This document shows, one piece after another, positions 22,566 through 26,557 of a stretch of DNA of 26,557 bases. The notes beneath the pieces were generated by a model. The model did no database searches and had not been told where the DNA came from. It saw nothing but the letters and a program-made list of their open reading frames with translations. The DNA is from Mxb001 sp046046455 (GTDB lineage: Bacteria > Actinomycetota > Actinomycetes > S36-B12). Where the stretch lies: contig JBJOJS010000088.1 of assembly GCA_046046455.1 (NCBI GenBank), positions 1 through 26,557 of the forward strand. The letters run 5' to 3'. The translations under genes and the position numbers were made by a program. How positions within the stretch are numbered: position 1 is the first letter of the stretch; each line of letters opens with the position of its first letter.

Positions 22566-23513
22566 CTAGCCCTGCGGGCCGGCCGCGGGGACGGCGTTCG
22601 TGCCGGCGAAGCATCCGAGCAGGTAGGGGAACTCCTGCGTCACGACGTAGTGGTAGATCCGCTGCACCTTGCCGTTGAACTTCACCTTGGACGTGCGACC
22701 GTGGCAGGCATCGAGGTCGTCGTTGGTGAGCATGTCGCCCTTGCTGTCGCGCTCGACGTAGATGCCGAAGCCGTCGAAGGCGTAGCCGAAGAGGACGGCG
22801 GAGTTGGGGCCAGCGTTGGTCTGACTGCCCACCACGCAGGCCGAACCCGCGTGGTAGTGGTACTCCGCGGGATTGGGATGGCCCTCGCAGGAGTCCTGCA
22901 TCTCGTGGGCGCGTGCATCCTGGTTGCGGGCATCGAGTGCGTTGTAGAGCATGACGCCGTTCTTAGCCACGCCGATGGCACCCATCGGAAGGCATGAGGG
23001 CTTGGCAGCCTTCGTCGGGTTCTTCGGCAGGGTGACCGTCTTGGTCCGCGCACTGATGGACGAGGGATTGCGGTCGTACGCGTAGGCCGGGTCATCGCGC
23101 GCGATCGGGAACTCACCCGTCGTGCCCACGGTCGGCACGCGCATGGTCGTGATCGTGCGGGTCGTCGTACCCGACTTCTCGGCGTACTTGGACGCGTCCT
23201 TCCAGGAGATCTCGCCGCGGACCGCGAGCTTCTCCAGGAGGTTCCACGTGTCGCCCTCGATCCACGGTCCGTCCTGGCTTGCGCCGGGGGCGTTGGGGTT
23301 GCCCGGGGTGCAGGCCCAGGTCCAGCCCTGGCGCGCGCCGGTGAGGGTGACCCTGGTGTCGCCCACGGGCAGCCGCTCGACGTCGACTCCGGGCTGGGGG
23401 AGGGTCTGGATCTGGGCGGCCCTGGGCAGGGGCTCGGGCATGGCCAGGGCGGGGGCGGCGGGCAGCGCCACGGCGAGGGTGAGGGCGGCGAGGACGGCTG
23501 TGGCGGGGCGCAT
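22566..23513 (-). CDS. Secreted YHYH-domain protein
   Basis: 315 residues from ATG 23513, with a signal peptide (1-24, APALAMPE). The C-terminal half carries the hallmark YHYH at 218-221 (PAEYHYHAGSACV), followed by LFGYAFDGFGIY (241-252), LDACHGRTS (268-276) and IYHYVVTQEFPYLLGCF (286-302). The His and Cys residues suggest a metal-binding or disulfide-stabilised extracellular domain; the biochemical role of the family is not established. The frame is open upstream to 23615, but that part has no signal-peptide character and starts before the CACCCT-N6-ATG element, so the shorter form is chosen. It lies between the dehydrogenase and DUF3073 genes on the opposite strand from both. Confidence 0.85.
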   Translation of the reverse strand: MRPATAVLAALTLAVALPAAPALAMPEPLPRAAQIQTLPQPGVDVERLPVGDTRVTLTGARQGWTWACTPGNPNAPGASQDGPWIEGDTWNLLEKLAVRGEISWKDASKYAEKSGTTTRTITTMRVPTVGTTGEFPIARDDPAYAYDRNPSSISARTKTVTLPKNPTKAAKPSCLPMGAIGVAKNGVMLYNALDARNQDARAHEMQDSCEGHPNPAEYHYHAGSACVVGSQTNAGPNSAVLFGYAFDGFGIYVERDSKGDMLTNDDLDACHGRTSKVKFNGKVQRIYHYVVTQEFPYLLGCFAGTNAVPAAGPQG

Positions 23514-23525
23514 GGGGCAAGGGTG
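23514..23525 (-). promoter_or_regulatory. Weak leaderless -10 element (CACCCT-N6-ATG)
   Basis: On the minus strand CACCCT (23525-23520) is followed by TGCCCC and ATG 23513. Only the first base departs from TANNNT. Confidence 0.4.
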
Positions 23526-23603
23526 GCGCCTCGGGAGGCCCCTTGCGCGGTGAATGGGCGAGGAGAGCGGCACCTCCCCGCGCGGGCTACCCCTCCCCCG
23601 GGG

Positions 23604-23609
23604 TACCCT
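23604..23609 (+). promoter_or_regulatory. Candidate -10 element for DUF3073 (TACCCT)
   Basis: TACCCT lies about 60 nt before ATG 23669, giving a leader of roughly 53 nt. Together with the good ribosome binding site GAGGAG at 23656-23661 (7 nt before ATG), this makes DUF3073 one of the few leadered genes in the window. Confidence 0.4.
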
Positions 23610-23668
23610 GGCCACGGTCGACGCGGCGCCCCGATAGCAGCCGCGCGAGGACGTCGAGGAGTCCGATC

Positions 23669-23911
23669 ATGGGACGCGGTCGCGCCAAGGCGAAGCAGAC
23701 GAAGGTCGCCCGTGCACTGAAGTACGGCGGTCCCCAAACCGATTTCGACCGCCTCCAGGCCGAACTGGCCACGGGCGAGCACCACGAGATCGACGGGGCC
23801 GATGAAGTCGAGATCGACGAGCCCATCGAGGATCCGTACGCCGTCGATCCCTATGCCAAGTACTACGACGAGGACGAGGACGATCAGTCCGAGGAGTCCG
23901 AGGCCCGCTAG
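23669..23911 (+). CDS. DUF3073 family protein
   Basis: 80 residues. The N-terminus MGRGRAKAKQTKVARALKY is the near-invariant basic start of the actinobacterial DUF3073 family; the rest is strongly acidic, ending in runs of Asp and Glu. A basic head and an acidic tail suggest nucleic-acid or protein binding, but no function is established. ATG 23669 is chosen over the longer frame (23543) because family similarity begins exactly there and GAGGAG lies 7 nt upstream. In many actinobacteria this gene is close to purM and the branched-chain dehydrogenase, matching its position here, although a secreted-protein gene now stands on each side. Confidence 0.95.
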   Translation: MGRGRAKAKQTKVARALKYGGPQTDFDRLQAELATGEHHEIDGADEVEIDEPIEDPYAVDPYAKYYDEDEDDQSEESEAR

Positions 23912-23930
23912 GCCGAATGCTCGCCGAGTC

Positions 23931-25838
23931 CTAGAGGGTCAGGCTGTTCGATCGGGCACTTCCCACGGTGAAGTAGACCGTCACGGGTGAGTTGGCCCTG
24001 CGCTGCCATGTGAAGCGCCCCATCTCAATCGGCCGCGCAACTCCCTGGACCGCGGATTCGCCTGCCTTGCGCACCCAAGGCACTGCTTCCGTCCCCCAGC
24101 TCGACGTCCCTTCAATGCTGATGGTCCTGCCATCGCGTGCGCCGACAACGACGATCACGGTCGCCCTAGGGATGACGGGGGCGCTGCTCCCAGAGGACTC
24201 TCCCCAGCCGGCACCGGTGAGCGCCGACACGGTGAAGCCATACGCGGTGCCATTGGTCAACCCTGTGATCGTGCACGTGAGTGCGGTCGTGATGCACTGG
24301 CGACCGCCCGGTGAGGCGATCACGCGGTAGTGGCTCACGGGGTAGGTCCCGCTGGAGAGGGGCGCCAGCCAGGTGACCGCGGCCTCGCGATCGCCCGCAA
24401 TGCCCACCACGTCGCGAGGGGCCTCGGCGGGAACGGGAGGGGGAGGAATCGGTGACTGGAAGACGAACGTCGCCGGAGCGCTCGTTCCGCCGGCTGCGAT
24501 GGCGCGGATCTGTCGCGTCCCGGTCCCGGCGGGAAGCGAGATGATCACCGTCGTGTCGTCCACCTGGCTGTAGGCGACGGCGGAGTCGTCGACCATGACG
24601 GCTCGAAGCGTCTCCAGGTCCTGTCCGGTGAGGGTCACGACCGCCGGAGTGTTCTCCGGGACCGATGCGGGGGACAGCGCCGTGATGGCAGGTGTGTCCC
24701 AGGTGAAGAGCGCTGTCGAACCGGTGAGCACCCCACCGGCGACAAAGAAGTTGCCGCCCGCGTAGACCGACCTACCATCCGCGGACACGTCGATCGCGAA
24801 CACAGCGTCGTTCGGGCCGGTCCCGTCCGCTGCGGCGAGTGGGATCCACTTCTGACGTGCCGGGTACCACGCGGCAATATTGGGAAGCGCAGTCGTATCG
24901 TCATTGCTCACCGAACAAGGCGCGTCACCGCATGCGTACGTGAAGGCCCCGGCAACGTAGAGCAGGCCCGTCGTGTCATCGACCTTGAGGTCGTAGATGT
25001 AGTTGAAGCGAGACTGCGTGTCGCTTACGCCGTGGCCCAGCGACGACCATGCGCCGCCCACGCCAACGGCGACGTTGCGAATCGCTTGGCTATTGAGGCT
25101 GCTGAAGGCGCCCCCTACGTAGACCAACGAGTCATCCAATGCGACCGAATCCATGCCATTGCCAGCGGTGATCCCACCACCGTAGGTACTCCACGCCGTG
25201 CCATTCCATGCCTTGACCCCGGTGCTGCTGAAGGAGGTGACGTAGACGGTGTCGTCAGTGGCGAGCGCCACGTCTGACACATCAACGCCCGGACCACTGC
25301 CATAGCCGGCCCACTGGGATGTGGAGGGATTCCAGCGAGCCAACTTCGAGAAGGGAGTGGTGAAACTGCCCCCCACGATGAGATCGCCATCAGGGAGGAA
25401 GGACAGTGCCTGGACGAAGTTGTTGGGCATGGGCGAAACAGCTGAGGTCCACGCGGACCCGTCCCATCGCTCCACCTGTGCTTGATTGAGAGCCCGATGC
25501 ACCCGCCCGGACCCGTCGACCGCAAGGGCGGTGGTTCCCGAACTCCCGACGTTTCCCAGTGCCGACCAGTTACTGCCATTCCATCGGGCAACATGGGCGG
25601 GTGTGCTTTGCCCTCCTACAGCGTCGACATTGCCGCCGATCACGACCGAATCAACCCCGTCACGAATGAGCTGGTTTACGGAACTGATCGTGAAGCCGCC
25701 AAGGGCCGACCAGCTGCCCGTGCCTCCCGTACCCCCCGATCGAGGAGCCGCTGCCACGGATACGGATGGCGATGCGAACGCGGGCACGGCGACCGCGCCG
25801 GCAGCGAGGAGGATGAGGGTTGATTTCAGACGAATCAT
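23931..25838 (-). CDS. Secreted beta-propeller / IPT-TIG / fibronectin III protein
   Basis: 635 residues with a signal peptide (1-30, VPAFASPS). Residues ~40-380 are repeats of the form G-G-x-F/N-x-V-G-G ... V-A-R-W-N-G-x-x-W-S-x-L-G, resembling kelch or delta-60 beta-propeller blades (for example HVARWNGSNWSALG, RWDGSAWTS, KAWNGTAWSTYG, NIAAWYPARQKW). Residues ~385-460 (PAITALSPASVPEN) form an IPT/TIG immunoglobulin-like domain, and ~470-565 (APRDVVGIAGDREAAVTWLAP, trimmed here to the key start) form a fibronectin III domain. The last ~70 residues are an unassigned beta-rich tail. It is probably a cell-surface or released binding protein. No sorting signal is seen. ATG 25838 follows TAGCCT by six nt, 30 nt after the purM stop, so it need not depend on purM transcription. 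Confidence 0.87.
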   Translation of the reverse strand: MIRLKSTLILLAAGAVAVPAFASPSVSVAAAPRSGGTGGTGSWSALGGFTISSVNQLIRDGVDSVVIGGNVDAVGGQSTPAHVARWNGSNWSALGNVGSSGTTALAVDGSGRVHRALNQAQVERWDGSAWTSAVSPMPNNFVQALSFLPDGDLIVGGSFTTPFSKLARWNPSTSQWAGYGSGPGVDVSDVALATDDTVYVTSFSSTGVKAWNGTAWSTYGGGITAGNGMDSVALDDSLVYVGGAFSSLNSQAIRNVAVGVGGAWSSLGHGVSDTQSRFNYIYDLKVDDTTGLLYVAGAFTYACGDAPCSVSNDDTTALPNIAAWYPARQKWIPLAAADGTGPNDAVFAIDVSADGRSVYAGGNFFVAGGVLTGSTALFTWDTPAITALSPASVPENTPAVVTLTGQDLETLRAVMVDDSAVAYSQVDDTTVIISLPAGTGTRQIRAIAAGGTSAPATFVFQSPIPPPPVPAEAPRDVVGIAGDREAAVTWLAPLSSGTYPVSHYRVIASPGGRQCITTALTCTITGLTNGTAYGFTVSALTGAGWGESSGSSAPVIPRATVIVVVGARDGRTISIEGTSSWGTEAVPWVRKAGESAVQGVARPIEMGRFTWQRRANSPVTVYFTVGSARSNSLTL

Positions 25839-25850
25839 CCAATCAGGCTA
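25839..25850 (-). promoter_or_regulatory. Leaderless -10 element (TAGCCT-N6-ATG)
   Basis: On the minus strand TAGCCT (25850-25845) is followed by GATTGG and ATG 25838, inside the 30-nt gap after purM. Confidence 0.6.
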
Positions 25851-25868
25851 TGACACGCCCGGGGCTCG

Positions 25869-26557
25869 CTAAGCCGGATGCTCGCCGAGGACGAAGGCGG
25901 CTCCACCGCCACCGCCCTTGGCCTCGGCGTCACCTGACTCGCCGTCACGGCGATCGCGCACGACTCCGCAGGGCCATGACGGCACACCGCGATCGCGCAG
26001 CCGCGCCATCGCATCCCCCGCAGCCGTGGCATCGACAATCGCGACCATGCCCATGCCCATGTTGAAGGTGCGCTCCATCTCCGCGCGCTCCACACCGTGG
26101 CCCGCGATGACGTGGAAGACCGCGGGGGGCGTCCACGTCGAGCGATCGATGTCGATGGCGAGGCGGGTCGGCAGCACGCGCGCGAGATTGGCCGCGATGC
26201 CGCCGCCCGTGATGTGGCTGAAGGCGTGCACGTCGACGTTGTCGACCAGGTCGAGGCAGTCCTGGGCGTAGATCCGCGTGGGCTCGAGCATCTCCTCGCC
26301 GACCGTGCGGCCAAGATCGTCGACGTGCGCCGTGAGCCCCGGGCCGCCGTCGCCGAGCAGCACGCGACGCGCGAGCGAATAGCCATTGGAGTGCAGGCCG
26401 CTGGCCGCCATCGCGATCGCGACGTCTCCCGCGCGCACGCGCTCGGCGCCGAGGAGGCGATCAGCCTCCACGACACCCGTGCCGGCACCGGCGACGTCGT
26501 ACTCGTGGGAGGCGAGTAGGCCGGGATGCTCCGCGGTCTCACCACCGACGAGCGCGC
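25869..26557 (-). CDS. purM: Phosphoribosylformylglycinamidine cyclo-ligase (AIR synthetase), C-terminal part
   Basis: About 229 C-terminal residues of ~350; the 5' end lies beyond base 26557. The enzyme uses ATP to close the imidazole ring, turning FGAM into aminoimidazole ribotide in purine synthesis. Recognisable segments, in order, are ALVGGETAEHPG, EYDVAGAGTGVVE, GLHSNGYSLARRVL, TRIYAQDCLDL, FSHITGGGIAANLARVLP and the C-terminal FNMGMGMVAIVD, all matching the AIR-synthase fold. The C-terminus has a Gly/Ala-rich stretch (KGGGGGAAFVLGEHPA) that is somewhat long for the family. purF, often just upstream in actinobacteria, would lie outside the window. Confidence 0.95.
   Translation of the reverse strand, partial: ALVGGETAEHPGLLASHEYDVAGAGTGVVEADRLLGAERVRAGDVAIAMAASGLHSNGYSLARRVLLGDGGPGLTAHVDDLGRTVGEEMLEPTRIYAQDCLDLVDNVDVHAFSHITGGGIAANLARVLPTRLAIDIDRSTWTPPAVFHVIAGHGVERAEMERTFNMGMGMVAIVDATAAGDAMARLRDRGVPSWPCGVVRDRRDGESGDAEAKGGGGGAAFVLGEHPA

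Noticed and set aside
22682..23785. 367-codon minus-strand frame overlapping the YHYH gene
   Set aside because: Pro/Arg/Ser-rich shadow frame; the neighbouring frame has a signal peptide and the YHYH signature.

Overview
This window looks like chromosomal DNA of a high-G+C actinobacterium (roughly two-thirds G+C by eye). The reasons are the DUF3073 protein close to purM and a Glu/Leu/Phe/Val dehydrogenase, a DUF222/HNH (13E12-type) endonuclease with a Gram-positive LexA box, tripeptidyl-aminopeptidase-like (TAP/Slp) secreted hydrolases, and many genes with a TANNNT -10 element immediately before the start codon. The genus cannot be fixed. I see no rRNA, tRNA, insertion sequence, phage gene, CRISPR array or replication origin, and no stretch over 300 bases lacks a gene.

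Layout. 1-3220 (+): the C-terminal end of an RTX/fibronectin-III surface protein, then a large secreted protein whose last 422 residues contain no lysine. 3290-3954 (+): a Phd/VapB-PIN (VapBC) toxin-antitoxin pair. 4049-6085 (-): an OmpR-type response regulator and its histidine kinase. 6240-10194: five secreted proteins or lipoproteins of unknown function, one of them divergent from the rest. 10224-11249 (-): a secreted trypsin-fold protein that appears to have lost its catalytic triad, plus an Fn3 domain. 11467-12849 (+): an SOS-controlled DUF222/HNH protein. 12846-21452 (-): a hydrolase and peptidase block with oligopeptidase B, a lipase-like alpha/beta hydrolase, a P1 (DmpA-type) self-processing peptidase and three paralogous secreted TAP-like peptidases. 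21504-26557: a neighbourhood of leucine-type dehydrogenase (+), YHYH protein (-), DUF3073 (+), secreted beta-propeller/IPT/Fn3 protein (-) and purM (-, cut by the window edge).

The main cross-cutting observation is transcriptional. Of 21 genes whose start lies in the window, 16 carry TANNNT or CANNNT exactly 6 nt (two cases 7 nt) before an ATG or GTG, which is the signature of leaderless mRNA. The other five are genes expected to be read from an upstream gene, or genes with a 5' leader (coupled VapC, the kinase, the third TAP-like peptidase, DUF3073 and the HNH gene). This pattern also settled several start codons.

Functionally about half the genes encode exported proteins. With OpB, the P1 peptidase and three TAP-like peptidases, the region suggests peptide and protein scavenging, with amino-acid use through the dehydrogenase. 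That link is inference from gene content, not something the sequence proves.
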